Shown: positions 33,031 through 42,121 of the stretch, one piece after another
Layout of the letters: every line of letters begins with the position of its first letter
Position numbering within the stretch: the first letter of the stretch is position 1
Origin: Gemmatimonas sp.
GTDB taxonomy: Bacteria; Gemmatimonadota; Gemmatimonadetes; Gemmatimonadales; Gemmatimonadaceae
NCBI GenBank assembly: GCA_023910675.1
Contig: JAAVWC010000004.1
Coordinates: 62,001 to 126,000, forward strand
Length of the DNA: 64,000 nt
Direction of reading: 5' to 3'
Program-made: the position numbers and the translations under genes
The notes under the pieces: generated by a model
Databases searched by the model: none
The model's input: only the letters and a program-made list of their open reading frames with translations
What the model was told of the DNA's origin: nothing

Positions 33031-34283
33031 GCAACGAAAGCGCGACCGTTGATGCACGGCTCCCGGTCACCGTGCTCTCCGGGTTTCTTGGCGCCGGCAA
33101 GACCACGCTGCTGAATCATGTCTTGTCCAATCGCGAAGGGCTGAGAGTGGCCGTGATCGTGAACGACATGAGTGAGGTCAACATCGACGCGCAGCTGGTG
33201 CGCGGCGGCGAGGCGGCCCTCTCACGGACCGAAGAAAAGCTGGTCGAGATGACCAACGGGTGCATTTGTTGCACCCTGCGCGACGATCTGCTCCTCGAGG
33301 TCGCGCGCTTGGCCGCCGAGGGGCGCTTCGACTATCTGCTCATCGAGAGCACGGGGATCGGCGAGCCGCTGCCGGTGGCGGCCACGTTCACGTTTGAGAC
33401 GGAGGAAGGGGTCTCGCTGTCGCACGTGGCGCGGTTGGACACCATGGTCACGGTCGTCGACGCCCACCGCTTCCGTCAAGACCTCGGCTCCCTCGACGAC
33501 CTCCGCGAACGACAGATCGCACTCTCCGACGACGATGAACGCACCATCCCGGACCTGCTCATCGATCAGGTGGAGTTTGCCAATGTCATCGTCATCAACA
33601 AGGCGGATCTGCTGACCGAGACCGAACTCGGCGAATTGCGGGCACTGCTGCATCACCTCAATCCCGACGCGGAGCTCATTGTCGCCACCCGTGGCGTGGT
33701 GTCTCCGTCGCGCATTCTGGGCACGGGCCGTTTCGATTTCGAGCAGGCCGAAGCGGCGCCGGGGTGGCAGAAGGAGCTGGCCGGAGAGCATATCCCGGAA
33801 ACAGAGGAGTACGGCATCAGCAGCTTCGTCTATCGGGCGCGCCGGCCGTTTCACCCGGAGCGTCTCTGGCGCGCGGTCGATGCGGGACTCCCCGGCGTGC
33901 TGCGCGCAAAAGGATTTTTCTGGGTCGCCACGCGGCCGGATATGGTGGGCACGTGGTCGCAGGCGGGACAGCTGCTTGAGGTCAACCCCGGCGGTTACTG
34001 GTACGCCGCCAGCGACCCGGACTCGTGGGACGTGGATGACGAGGAGCGCGAGATCATCGAGGGGCACTGGCATCCCGAGGTCGGTGATCGGCGCCAGGAG
34101 ATTGCCGTGATTGGCCAGCGGCTCGATCAGCCCGCGCTCACGGCCATGCTCGATGCCTGTCTTGTGACGGAAGAAGAGCACCGCGCCGGCCCGTCGTTGT
34201 GGCAGACCTTCACCGATCCGTTTCCCGAGTGGAGTGAAGTGGAAGTCGAGGAAGAAGACGACGTCGATGATGCACGCGTGTAA
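33027..34283 (+). CDS. COG0523 zinc metallochaperone GTPase
   Basis: A 418-residue GTPase with P-loop [20 protein letters not shown], the metal-binding NGCICC motif, ESTGIGEP, and NKAD in VINKADLL. The C-terminal CobW_C domain contains FWVATRPDM and [10 protein letters not shown], and the tail is very acidic ([12 protein letters not shown]). It resembles the ZigA/ZagA-type class that delivers zinc to client enzymes under starvation. It is coupled to rpmG upstream and to a second COG0523 gene downstream (TAATG). Confidence 0.92.
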   Translation: MSNESATVDARLPVTVLSGFLGAGKTTLLNHVLSNREGLRVAVIVNDMSEVNIDAQLVRGGEAALSRTEEKLVEMTNGCICCTLRDDLLLEVARLAAEGRFDYLLIESTGIGEPLPVAATFTFETEEGVSLSHVARLDTMVTVVDAHRFRQDLGSLDDLRERQIALSDDDERTIPDLLIDQVEFANVIVINKADLLTETELGELRALLHHLNPDAELIVATRGVVSPSRILGTGRFDFEQAEAAPGWQKELAGEHIPETEEYGISSFVYRARRPFHPERLWRAVDAGLPGVLRAKGFFWVATRPDMVGTWSQAGQLLEVNPGGYWYAASDPDSWDVDDEEREIIEGHWHPEVGDRRQEIAVIGQRLDQPALTAMLDACLVTEEEHRAGPSLWQTFTDPFPEWSEVEVEEEDDVDDARV

Positions 34284-35494
34284 TGACGGATGAAGCGCAG
34301 GACCAGCGGCCGCCTCGCCCGGGGCCGCTGCCCATCACGGTATTGTGCGGCTTTCTGGGGGCCGGCAAGACGACACTGCTCAAACGCTTGCTTCGAGAGA
34401 GCGGTGCGCGACGGTATGCCGTCATCGTGAATGATCTCAGCGAGCTCGCAGTGGATGCCGAGCTCATTGAAGAAGCGCGTGAAGGTCGCGGTGAAACGCT
34501 GGTGGCGTTGAACGGTGGCTCTCTGGGAGGAACGCAGCGCACGCCGTTTCGCGAGGCGCTGTCGTCGATTGCCGAGAACACGGCGGTTGATTACCTCCTG
34601 ATTGAAACCAGTGGAGGTACCCACCCGGACGCCATGATTCAGGAAATTGAGGCGCTGCCTTCGCTTCGCCTTGATGCATTCGTCACGGTGGTTGATGGCC
34701 TGAACCTGCTTCGCGACTACGATTGCGGACGCGCGTTGCTCGCCCCTGGCGTGTCCAAGGCCAGTACACCGAGTGCGCTCTTGCACGCCCAGATTGCGGC
34801 GGCTTCCGTGCTGCTCATCAGCAAGGCCGACCTCCTGAAGCGTCCGCAGGCGGAGGCGGTGCTCAGCGCCTTGCGCCAGATCAACGCAACCGCGACGATC
34901 GTGACGATGGCGTATGGCTCCGTCGGCGCCGAGTACGTGACCGACACGCGGTCGTTTCGGCCGCGGAACAGGCGGCGGTCGGGTCCGTCGGCGCTGCCGC
35001 CCGCTCTCCCAACGGCAGTCGTCGCAGACGATGATCCGGAGAGCTTTGATATCGGCAGCGATACCCTGTACGACGTGCGACCGTTCCATCCGCAGCGCCT
35101 CTACGAACTGTTCACCCAGCGTTTGCCGCTCGGTGTGCACCGCACCAAAGGCTGGATGTGGCTTGCCTCGCGGCCTCTGGACGTGCTGTTGTGGAATCAG
35201 GCGGGCTCGTACTTTGGGCTGGAGTGGGTCGCCACGTGGAAAGCGGGCGTGCTGCTGGATCCGGCCGCCAAGCTGTTTCCCGAAGAGCGGACAGCGCTGG
35301 CCGAGCGGCTGGCCAGAACCCATCCCACGTTCGGCGATCGGCATTGCGAGCTCACCGTGATCGGCGCGGCGCGGCATCGGGCGCTGTTCATCGACGATCT
35401 GCAGCAGTGCCTGTGCACGGACGAGGAGGTCGCGGCCTGGCAGGAGGGTGCATTGTTCGATGATCCTTGGCCGCGGACGATTCGGCGGATTTGA
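34283..35494 (+). CDS. COG0523 GTPase lacking the CxCC metal motif
   Basis: A 403-residue protein with P-loop [20 protein letters not shown] and LIETSGGTHP, clearly a paralogue of the preceding protein. However, the conserved GCICC segment is replaced by ALNGGSLGGTQR: there is no cysteine at the metal site. The guanine motif is SKAD instead of NKAD. The C-terminal domain retains GWMWLASRP and FGDRHCELTVIG. The start ATG overlaps the previous TAA. It may act as a regulatory partner of the canonical GTPase rather than a metal carrier. Confidence 0.9.
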   Translation: MTDEAQDQRPPRPGPLPITVLCGFLGAGKTTLLKRLLRESGARRYAVIVNDLSELAVDAELIEEAREGRGETLVALNGGSLGGTQRTPFREALSSIAENTAVDYLLIETSGGTHPDAMIQEIEALPSLRLDAFVTVVDGLNLLRDYDCGRALLAPGVSKASTPSALLHAQIAAASVLLISKADLLKRPQAEAVLSALRQINATATIVTMAYGSVGAEYVTDTRSFRPRNRRRSGPSALPPALPTAVVADDDPESFDIGSDTLYDVRPFHPQRLYELFTQRLPLGVHRTKGWMWLASRPLDVLLWNQAGSYFGLEWVATWKAGVLLDPAAKLFPEERTALAERLARTHPTFGDRHCELTVIGAARHRALFIDDLQQCLCTDEEVAAWQEGALFDDPWPRTIRRI

Positions 35495-35539
35495 GGGCGG
35501 GGTGGGAGACGGGCAGCCGTGGCGCCGGGCGGTAGACAC

Positions 35540-37162
35540 TCACCGCTTTCGAAATCGTCGATGACCTGAAAGAGTCGCCCGAGCATAGCGCCAGCTGATC
35601 ACGACGCCCGTTACGGACAGCAGTGCGCCTCCAATCGAAAGCGTGATCAGGACCATGTCCCACAGGGGCCGACGATACATCAGGAACGCGAAATCGAAAT
35701 CGTGCAGGCCATCATACAGCCACCGTTCAAGGCGACTCTTCCATTCCCGCCGCTGAGCAATGGCACCGGTGCGTGGATCGAGATACAGCCAGGTGCGGTC
35801 CGGATCGTCGAACTTGACGCGCAGCACAGGCAGTCGCAGGAGTCGCTCCTGATCCCGATAGTAGCTGTCGTAGGTAGATAGGAGCGCCACATCGATCATG
35901 CGGGCCTTGGGCAACACCCGCGCCGCGTTTGTCAGGAGTTCCGCACGCGTGAATTCCTCGCGAACCACGGGCGCGGGTTGGGCGCCACGGTCGGGTGAAT
36001 CGAATGCCAGCATTCGGCTGCTATCCGCTGCGGTAAAGCCGACCCAGTACGACACGCCCGCAACGCGCGTGAGTTGCAACTCTTTGAGACTTCCGCCACC
36101 GGCCCCGCTCAAGAGGCGCCACGCCATGGCGACAGGGACGGCGCGCGCGGCCGCGGTATCGGGTACAAGCGGACCACCCATCCACGCGATGCGTTGCGTC
36201 GCGGTGGCGCTGCTGCCGGGACTCCACCTCCCGGGATTCATGCTCATCATGCCGCTGAACACCCAGGTGCATGTCACCATGCCGAACAGCAACCCGAGGA
36301 TGTGGTGCCAGCGCATCATCAGATCCCGATACGGCGTGCGGCGCTGACGGGTCCCGCGACGCGCCCGCCAGCGCCACTGCCACACCCCTAACGCCACTCC
36401 GGCAAGGCTCATGACTGTGCCCAACCCGGAAAGGGCGATGACGAGCCACGCCCACCCCTCCGCATGCCGTCGCAACAACGTCGGATAGATCCAATGGGGA
36501 ATGGCGCCGATCCAACTCAACCAGCGCTCGCGCCGTGTCGACACGCTCACCACCTCGCCCCCATGCACCGACACGTACAAACGAGTACCGGCCGCGTCGC
36601 CCGCGTCGTACCGGTGAAGCGGCATCTGATTGCGGACCGTCCGCGTCAGCGTCCATTGGTCGGCGTCCACGAGTGTCTCGCGATAGCGAACGGACACGGG
36701 CTCACCGAGAAAGGCCATCGCGATGTCCGCCCCGGCGGTAGGCGACACGGGAGCCAAGCGAGTCCCATCATCCGCGAACACCCCCAGCCATCGGCCCGTA
36801 CTGTCCATGGCGCGCCAGATCGGACGCTCGCGCAGCATGCCCAACCGTGGCGACGTGGTGCCGTTGACGATCCCTGCCGCCGCCAGCGCATCGATGGGGC
36901 CGATCACACAATGCGCGCACTGTAACGCTGGCATCGCGGCATAGCGCTCGCGCGCCGTCAACCCTGGATAGCCCTGATACATCATCACGACGCCGGATAC
37001 GAACCAGCTGACAAAGAGCACACACAGCGCGGCTCCAGCGTACAAATGCAGAAGCACCATCGAGCGCTTGAAACTCTGCCAATGACGCCGGCGGGCAACG
37101 GCGACCCGCATAGCCCCCCCTGGGGCGTGCGTCGCCTCCGGTTCCCGCGCGCTACTGATCAC
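35540..37162 (-). CDS. PepSY-associated membrane protein
   Basis: A 540-residue membrane protein of the PepSY/PiuB type: N-terminal span after RSMVLLHLYAGAALCVLF, a periplasmic loop with LQCAHC, two central spans around GLGTVMSLAGVALGVWQW and RWHHILGLLFGMVTCTW, a second periplasmic PepSY region, and a last span (MVLITLSIGGALLSVTGVVI). The GTG at 37162 overlaps the upstream gene; ATG 37111 with AGGGGGG just before it is an equally plausible start. Such proteins often accompany siderophore or metal receptors, with a possible reductase function. Confidence 0.8.
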   Translation of the reverse strand: MISSAREPEATHAPGGAMRVAVARRRHWQSFKRSMVLLHLYAGAALCVLFVSWFVSGVVMMYQGYPGLTARERYAAMPALQCAHCVIGPIDALAAAGIVNGTTSPRLGMLRERPIWRAMDSTGRWLGVFADDGTRLAPVSPTAGADIAMAFLGEPVSVRYRETLVDADQWTLTRTVRNQMPLHRYDAGDAAGTRLYVSVHGGEVVSVSTRRERWLSWIGAIPHWIYPTLLRRHAEGWAWLVIALSGLGTVMSLAGVALGVWQWRWRARRGTRQRRTPYRDLMMRWHHILGLLFGMVTCTWVFSGMMSMNPGRWSPGSSATATQRIAWMGGPLVPDTAAARAVPVAMAWRLLSGAGGGSLKELQLTRVAGVSYWVGFTAADSSRMLAFDSPDRGAQPAPVVREEFTRAELLTNAARVLPKARMIDVALLSTYDSYYRDQERLLRLPVLRVKFDDPDRTWLYLDPRTGAIAQRREWKSRLERWLYDGLHDFDFAFLMYRRPLWDMVLITLSIGGALLSVTGVVISWRYARATLSGHRRFRKR

Positions 37163-37418
37163 CGCGAGCCAACGCCACGATCTCTTCGCGAGAGACGTCC
37201 AGTGGTGCTTTGCCGATCTTGAACTGCCGTGTGTCGTGACCGGGGCGAAGAATGCCGATCACGGTTTCTACCGGCGGACACCCGGGCTCGTGGCACCTGA
37301 GTTCTGTGACCAGTACCGTGTCGTCTGGGGCAAGGCCGAAAGAGGCTTCCACCCACGCACGGATGCGCTGGCGCCCCTCGTCACTCCCTCGGTCGCGAGG
37401 GGCGAACATGTCCATCAT
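37152..37418 (-). CDS. Small protein with CHEPGCPP motif
   Basis: An 88-residue cytoplasmic protein. ATG 37418 overlaps the previous TGA (ATGA). It contains IRAWVEASFGLAPDDTVLV, then TELRCHEPGCPPVETVIGI with a CxxxxC/His metal-like patch, and QFKIGKAPLDVSREEI. Conserved in character, but I cannot name a family. It lies between a small membrane protein and the PepSY gene in one coupled unit under a Zur-type operator. Confidence 0.72.
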   Translation of the reverse strand: MMDMFAPRDRGSDEGRQRIRAWVEASFGLAPDDTVLVTELRCHEPGCPPVETVIGILRPGHDTRQFKIGKAPLDVSREEIVALARGDQ

Positions 37419-37621
37419 CGGCGCGAGGTCAGCGGGTCCGCACCCTGCTCCGCCGATTGTCGCGCGGACTCCGTTGACGTCTCGCGCGGGGCGGAGCCGA
37501 GCGAGGCTGGGAGCAGGTAGAGCGCCGTGCCCATCGTCGCCGCGAAAAGGCAGCCCCCGAGGATCAACGCGAGGTTTTGCCGCCACCAGGTCGGGGGCAC
37601 AGGGGATGGAGTACGAGTCAC
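37415..37621 (-). CDS. Small single-span membrane protein
   Basis: A 68-residue protein from GTG 37621, preceded by GGCGGAG with 8-base spacing. The longer frame upstream would start inside the operator and is rejected. It has one membrane span (NLALILGGCLFAATMGTALYL) and a polar C-terminus. First gene of the three-gene unit with the CHEPGCPP protein and the PepSY protein. Function unknown. Confidence 0.6.
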   Translation of the reverse strand: MTRTPSPVPPTWWRQNLALILGGCLFAATMGTALYLLPASLGSAPRETSTESARQSAEQGADPLTSRR

Positions 37622-37672
37622 GGGAGAGGCTCCGCCGGGTATGGGCGAAAAACGGTCGCCGAAGGGTACTAT

Positions 37673-37697
37673 TGATATTGCACTCGCAATATACTTA
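37673..37697. promoter_or_regulatory. Putative Zur-type operator between PepSY operon and ferredoxin gene
   Basis: TGATATTGCACTCGCAATAT then ACTTA; the core ATATTGC-ACTC-GCAATAT is a perfect 7-bp palindrome. It sits between two divergent units, about 52 bp from one start and 59 bp from the other. Confidence 0.75.
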
Positions 37698-37755
37698 GTT
37701 GTCAACTGACCGTCGAGAACCCTCTGTTTTTCCCGAACACTGCAACGATCCCTGT

Positions 37756-38139
37756 ATGACCACTTGGAATCTTGGCGGGTGCCAGCGGTTGGTACTGCTC
37801 TGCAACGGCGACACCTGCACGCAGCGGGGATCCGATGAGATCACTGTCGCACTGCGGCGGGAATTAGCCGAGTGCGGCCTCGACCCACTGGTGCACACGG
37901 CGCGTACCCGTTGCCTTGGCCGATGTGACGATGGGTGCACCGTCGTGGTGCAGCCCGACAATATCTGGTATCGCGAGGTCACCCCGGCGGTGGCGCGCCA
38001 GATTGTGCGCGAGCACTTGCAGGCGCATCAACCGGTCGGAGCGCACGTCAGCTTTCAACCCGGTCCCGACGGATTGGAGCAAGTCAGCGGAACGCGCCCG
38101 GGCGTGGAGAAACCACATCGCGGGCGCGCCGACGCCTAA
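37756..38139 (+). CDS. Thioredoxin-like [2Fe-2S] ferredoxin
   Basis: A 127-residue protein with CNGDTCTQRG near the N-terminus and CLGRCDDGCTVVV in the middle, plus NIWYREVTPAVARQIV as in the homologue at 2273-2647. ATG 37756 is chosen because the earlier in-frame start (TTG 37699) abuts the operator. Probably an electron carrier for the divergent PepSY unit or for a metal reductase. It overlaps the convergent WD40 gene by 4 bp. Confidence 0.78.
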   Translation: MTTWNLGGCQRLVLLCNGDTCTQRGSDEITVALRRELAECGLDPLVHTARTRCLGRCDDGCTVVVQPDNIWYREVTPAVARQIVREHLQAHQPVGAHVSFQPGPDGLEQVSGTRPGVEKPHRGRADA

Positions 38140-39218
38140 CCGCGCACCACCGGCCATCCCATGACCCATCCAGATTGATGCGCCGTAAAAACCCGGCGCT
38201 CGGTGGGATGCCATGCGAGTCGCAACGCCGCCGTGGGAACGAATCCCGCTGCGATGGCGCGTTGACTGGACACCGTAAGGTTCCAGATCAACAACTGTCC
38301 ATCTTCAGCGCAGGTTGCGACCCACAGCCCCTGGCGAGCGAAGGCGACATCGGTGACGGACAGGACGTGCCCGCCGAGTGACACCGGCCTCGTGCCGGCC
38401 GGTCCGTCGCCCGCGAAATTCCATACCGTTCCGTAGGGTCCACCGTTCGTGATCATGCGCTTGCCATCGGCACTCCACGACAGGCGCAGGACTTTCTGGG
38501 AGTAGCCGCTCATCTCGAGATCCCCTTTGGTCTTGGTCTCGAAGATGTGCACGGCGGACTCCTGCATCCCGGCCGCCAGCCACTTACCGGTTGGCGCCCA
38601 GGCGTGACACAGGAAGGAACCCTTCCAGTGCAGCGGGTCGCTCACCGACTCGTCATGGCGATGCCAAACCATCGCGCCACTGTAGCCGACCGCCGAAAGC
38701 CGGTCGCCATCAGGGAGCCATCGCAGGTCGGCGACCGTGCTCCGGAACGGAGGGAGTCGGCGGATGAGTGCTCCGGTGGTATCCCAAAGGGCGACATGGG
38801 GCCCTGCTGCCGTGGCCAGCGTCTGACCATCCGGCGACCAGACCACATGCTCGACCCAGGGTCGCTTGACCCGAGTGCCGGTCTCGATATCGGGAGCCCC
38901 TGGCTGCGTGATGAGGGCGCCATCCCCATCGAGCGACCAGAAGCGCACGTACCCATCCTGGCCACCGGACGCCAGAGCGTCAGTCGCCCGAGACCAGTCG
39001 ACGCAGAGCGCACCGAACGCATGCGCCGCCCACGAACGCACCACATGGCCGCTCATGCTGTCGAGGACGTGCACCTCACCGTCGCCACCGGCAACCGCCA
39101 GATACTCTCCCCGCGTGTTGACGGCGATCGCCAGTGGCGCATCGCCCGTCTCAGTGCGCCAGGCGGGCTCGATCACCGACCCGGCGCGGACGCGGGACGG
39201 GGCTACGACGCCAGACAC
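38136..39218 (-). CDS. WD40-repeat protein of the CobW operon
   Basis: A 360-residue beta-propeller with about seven WD repeats; blades include VWSPDGQTLATAAGPHVALWD and LSWSADGKRMITNGGPYGTVWN. The GTG start at 39218 overlaps the end of the COG0523 gene by 16 bp; the frame upstream is the shadow of that gene. There is no signal peptide. WD40 proteins are known neighbours of CobW-type GTPases in zinc-starvation loci, where they may act as a scaffold for metal transfer. Confidence 0.85.
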   Translation of the reverse strand: MSGVVAPSRVRAGSVIEPAWRTETGDAPLAIAVNTRGEYLAVAGGDGEVHVLDSMSGHVVRSWAAHAFGALCVDWSRATDALASGGQDGYVRFWSLDGDGALITQPGAPDIETGTRVKRPWVEHVVWSPDGQTLATAAGPHVALWDTTGALIRRLPPFRSTVADLRWLPDGDRLSAVGYSGAMVWHRHDESVSDPLHWKGSFLCHAWAPTGKWLAAGMQESAVHIFETKTKGDLEMSGYSQKVLRLSWSADGKRMITNGGPYGTVWNFAGDGPAGTRPVSLGGHVLSVTDVAFARQGLWVATCAEDGQLLIWNLTVSSQRAIAAGFVPTAALRLAWHPTERRVFTAHQSGWVMGWPVVRG

Positions 39219-40594
39219 GCGCGGAATCCGTCGTGCAGGGCTTGACGATCGAGATGGCGGCCGATGAAGACCAGTTGGCTCGAGCGCGCCGTATCCCCCC
39301 ACGGGCGATCAGGACGCCCATCGAACAACATGTGTACCCCCTGAAACACGAAACGCAGGGGTTCGCCGCGAATGGCAACGATGCCCTTCATGCGGAAGAT
39401 GTCCGTGCCCTTGTTCATCAGGAGGTCGCCCAGCCAGCGGTTCAACTTCTGCTGATCGAAATCTCCGCTGAACTCCAAGCCAACCGACGTGACTTCTTCG
39501 TCGTGTTCGTGCTCGGGATTGTAGTGGTGCTCGGCAACAGGCAGCAGCCGTTGGGTCTGCTGCTCGACGCGCATCTGGAATTCATCGGGATGGTGCTGGG
39601 TGAAGAGGGCGTACGCTCCAGCGTGCTCCACGTGCAGCAGGAACCGCTTTTCGCCGGCGCCATCCAGGCACAGCTCGGTCGGCGTCAGCCTCAATTCGAA
39701 GCCTTGTCCGGGCTGCACCGGTACCGGGTCATCGGAAAAATGCACGGCAACCCGATCCTGTGCGGCCGCGAGCGCATCAGCGGTGGTATTGGGAAGTTTC
39801 CACGCCATCAGGGTCATTTCAGGGTCGGGACCATCCGCCAGAACGAGTTGCACGTTTCCCGGTGCGAAGTCGAAGGTGCCGCCCCATTCAAACGGATACT
39901 CAGGCTCGAGAAATGTTGGCCGGGTCGCGAGCGCGCGATCGAGATCGAACCCACCAATATTGAGCACGTCGTCAAGCGGAACTTCGGCATTAGTCGCACG
40001 AATGATGCGCGCCACCGCGTTCATGCCGCGAATGCGTCGTTGCAGATCATCCAGATCTGCCGGCGACACCAGATCACACTTGTTGAGGATGACCACATCG
40101 GCGAAGGCCAGTTGCTCCTGGCATTCACTCGAGTCCTCGATGTGGAGCAACACGTGCTTGGCGTCGACCATCGTGACGATACCATCCAACTTGAGTTTCC
40201 CCTGCATTTCGTCGTCGACGAAGAACGTCTGGGCAACAGGAGCAGGATCGGCGAGCCCGGTCGTCTCGATCAGGATGGCATCAAAGCGATCGCGACGACG
40301 CATGAGCGAGCCAAGAATGCGGATGAGATCACCGCGGACGGTGCAGCAAATGCACCCGTTGTTCATTTCGAAGATCTCTTCGTCGGCGTTGATGACCAGA
40401 TCGTTGTCAATGCCGATCTCACCGAACTCGTTTTCGATCACGGCGATCTTCTTGCCGTGCTGTGCCGTGAGGATGTAGTTGAGGAGCGTGGTCTTGCCGC
40501 TCCCGAGAAATCCGGTCAAGACGGTGACGGGAACGCGATGATCGGCAGCGCGCTCTGCATCGAGCGAAGCAACGGGCGATGAGGCAGTGGTCAT
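39203..40594 (-). CDS. COG0523 GTPase with His-rich insertion
   Basis: A 463-residue GTPase. P-loop GFLGSGKTTL, ENEFGEIGID, metal motif NNGCICC, ETTGLADP, and NKCD in VILNKCDLV are all intact. The C-terminal domain has a metal-ligand stretch EHHYNPEHEHDEE and the ending SSQLVFIGRHLDRQAL. The EFGE and RGEPLRFVFQGVH features match the CobW/YjiA subgroup. ATG 40594 overlaps the stop of the upstream ferredoxin-like gene (ATGA) and the WD40 gene follows with overlap, so the three are one operon. Confidence 0.92.
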   Translation of the reverse strand: MTTASSPVASLDAERAADHRVPVTVLTGFLGSGKTTLLNYILTAQHGKKIAVIENEFGEIGIDNDLVINADEEIFEMNNGCICCTVRGDLIRILGSLMRRRDRFDAILIETTGLADPAPVAQTFFVDDEMQGKLKLDGIVTMVDAKHVLLHIEDSSECQEQLAFADVVILNKCDLVSPADLDDLQRRIRGMNAVARIIRATNAEVPLDDVLNIGGFDLDRALATRPTFLEPEYPFEWGGTFDFAPGNVQLVLADGPDPEMTLMAWKLPNTTADALAAAQDRVAVHFSDDPVPVQPGQGFELRLTPTELCLDGAGEKRFLLHVEHAGAYALFTQHHPDEFQMRVEQQTQRLLPVAEHHYNPEHEHDEEVTSVGLEFSGDFDQQKLNRWLGDLLMNKGTDIFRMKGIVAIRGEPLRFVFQGVHMLFDGRPDRPWGDTARSSQLVFIGRHLDRQALHDGFRACLAS

Positions 40595-40989
40595 GACGCA
40601 GACTCCGAAGGAATTGGTGGTGATGTGAACCGATCAAAGCGATGCGGCTGCAAGGACGAGGGGAGCGGCAACAGCCGTCCGGCGTCACGCGACGCGGTTG
40701 CCCAGAGGAGGAGCTCAACGAAGCGCTCCTCGTCGACCAGCCCACCCAGCCAGATGGGCTCATCTTCCGAAAACACGGCGACGACATTGACGAGATCGCA
40801 GGGCCCCAGGCACTCGGCGATGGTCAACTGCACGCGCGGATTGAGTCGCCGGGCTCGCCATTCCGCTTTGAGCCAAGGAACGGGTACGGCTGGTTTTCCC
40901 TTGTCGGTCCGGCCGCAACAGCATCCGCTGGCGCACACCAGGAAGTGGGCAAAGGCGTGGCGGCGGGTGCTTCGGGGAAACAGCGTCAT
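40591..40989 (-). CDS. Cys-rich thioredoxin-like [2Fe-2S] protein
   Basis: A 132-residue protein with CASGCCCGRTDKGKPAVP near the N-terminus and ECLGPCDLVNVV in the middle, which are the cluster cysteines of a thioredoxin-fold ferredoxin family that accompanies CobW-type genes. It contains an additional CCC cluster not present in the two ferredoxins at 2273 and 37756. First gene of the ferredoxin-COG0523-WD40 operon. Electron or metal transfer to the GTPase is a possible role. Confidence 0.75.
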   Translation of the reverse strand: MTLFPRSTRRHAFAHFLVCASGCCCGRTDKGKPAVPVPWLKAEWRARRLNPRVQLTIAECLGPCDLVNVVAVFSEDEPIWLGGLVDEERFVELLLWATASRDAGRLLPLPSSLQPHRFDRFTSPPIPSESAS

Positions 40990-41020
40990 GCGAGGCCCTT
41001 GAATGGAGGAACAGTGTTAT

Positions 41021-41046
41021 TGATATTGCGCTTTCAATATATTTGC
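41021..41046. promoter_or_regulatory. Putative Zur-type operator between COG0523 operon and cbiMNQO
   Basis: TGATATTGCGCTTTCAATAT then ATTTGC; core ATATTG...CAATAT. It lies between two divergent operons: 32 bp from the minus-strand start at 40989 and 60 bp from cbiM at 41106. Confidence 0.7.
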
Positions 41047-41105
41047 AAGCTTCGACCATTCCCCGCGGGTCCCGGGGCTCCCCCAGTCACCCCTGCTCAG
41101 GCGCT

Positions 41106-41771
41106 ATGCACATCATGGACGGGTACCTGCCGCTCGCGCACGCAGCGGCATGGACCGGGGCCAGTGCGCCCTTCGTCATCACCGGTTATCGCACCCTTCG
41201 CCGAACCGTTGGCGCCGATGGTCGTTTCGTGCTCGCCACGGCAGCGGCGTTCACGCTGTTGCTGTCGTCGCTCAAACTTCCATCGGTCGCCGGCAGCAGC
41301 TCGCACCCCACCGGGACCGCCCTGGGGACCATGTTGGCCGGCGCACCGGTCATGAGCGTCGTCGCCACGATTGTTCTGCTTTTTCAGGCGCTGTTGCTGG
41401 CGCACGGCGGGGTGACCACGCTTGGGGCGAACGTGTTTTCCATGGGCGTCGTCGGTCCATGGTGCGCGCTGCTGACCTACCGCCTGCTGCAGCGCGTTGG
41501 GGTACCTTCGGCTTTGACGCTGGGTGTCGCGGCATTTGTGGGCGATATGAGCACCTATGTCACCACGAGCTTGCAACTGGCCATCGCTCATCCCGAAGCG
41601 GGCGCTTCGATCGGTGCCGCATTCGGCCGATTTCTGGGCGTATTCAGTCTCGCGCAAGTGCCGATCGCCATCCTCGAAGGGGTACTGACGGTTCTGGTGT
41701 TTCGGGCGCTCCCGGCCCCTGCACGAACTGGCCTTACGACGACCGCATCGTCTTCCGTGCATCCGGCATGA
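41106..41771 (+). CDS. cbiM: ECF transporter substrate-binding subunit, CbiM/NikM type
   Basis: A 221-residue membrane protein starting MHIMDGYLPLAHA: the N-terminal His2 metal motif of CbiM/NikM requires exactly this start. Further ligands sit in LLLSSLKLPSVAGSSSHPTGT, the conserved metal loop. Six to seven membrane helices. CbiM proteins bind Co(II) or Ni(II). The Zur-type operator and zinc-related neighbours raise the possibility that this one serves zinc or supplies cobalt as a zinc substitute. Its TGA overlaps the next ATG. Confidence 0.92.
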   Translation: MHIMDGYLPLAHAAAWTGASAPFVITGYRTLRRTVGADGRFVLATAAAFTLLLSSLKLPSVAGSSSHPTGTALGTMLAGAPVMSVVATIVLLFQALLLAHGGVTTLGANVFSMGVVGPWCALLTYRLLQRVGVPSALTLGVAAFVGDMSTYVTTSLQLAIAHPEAGASIGAAFGRFLGVFSLAQVPIAILEGVLTVLVFRALPAPARTGLTTTASSSVHPA

Positions 41772-42100
41772 GCCAACAGTTAGACACCGAGTTTGCAACG
41801 CCCCGCCACTCCCTCATGCCGATGAGACGTCGTCGGCACACCATTATTGCGCTGACGGCACTCATTGCCGCCGCCCTCGGCGGATTGGTGTGGGGACCGG
41901 GGCGAGGGGTAGGCACCGATGACCGCGTGCAGGAGATCGCCGCGCCAGTTGCGACGGCATGGAACCCGGCATGGCGCGAGCGATTGGCACCGGCATCGGA
42001 TCGTGAGGAACGCATCCGCTTTGGGGTCTTGGGTGGCACCGGATTGGTGGCGCTGCTCTTGTTGTTGGCCCGTCAACGGCGCTCCGGTGGCACGCCGTAA
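41768..42100 (+). CDS. CbiN-like accessory subunit of the ECF transporter
   Basis: A 110-residue protein with two hydrophobic spans (IIALTALIAAALGGLVW and FGVLGGTGLVALLLLLA) separated by a periplasmic loop of about 40 residues. This is the CbiN/NikN layout. Coupled to cbiM by ATGA. Sequence similarity to classic CbiN is hard to judge, so the name rests on topology and position. Confidence 0.7.
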   Translation: MSQQLDTEFATPRHSLMPMRRRRHTIIALTALIAAALGGLVWGPGRGVGTDDRVQEIAAPVATAWNPAWRERLAPASDREERIRFGVLGGTGLVALLLLLARQRRSGGTP

Positions 42101-42121
42101 GCGCTGGCTCCACCGCCTTCC

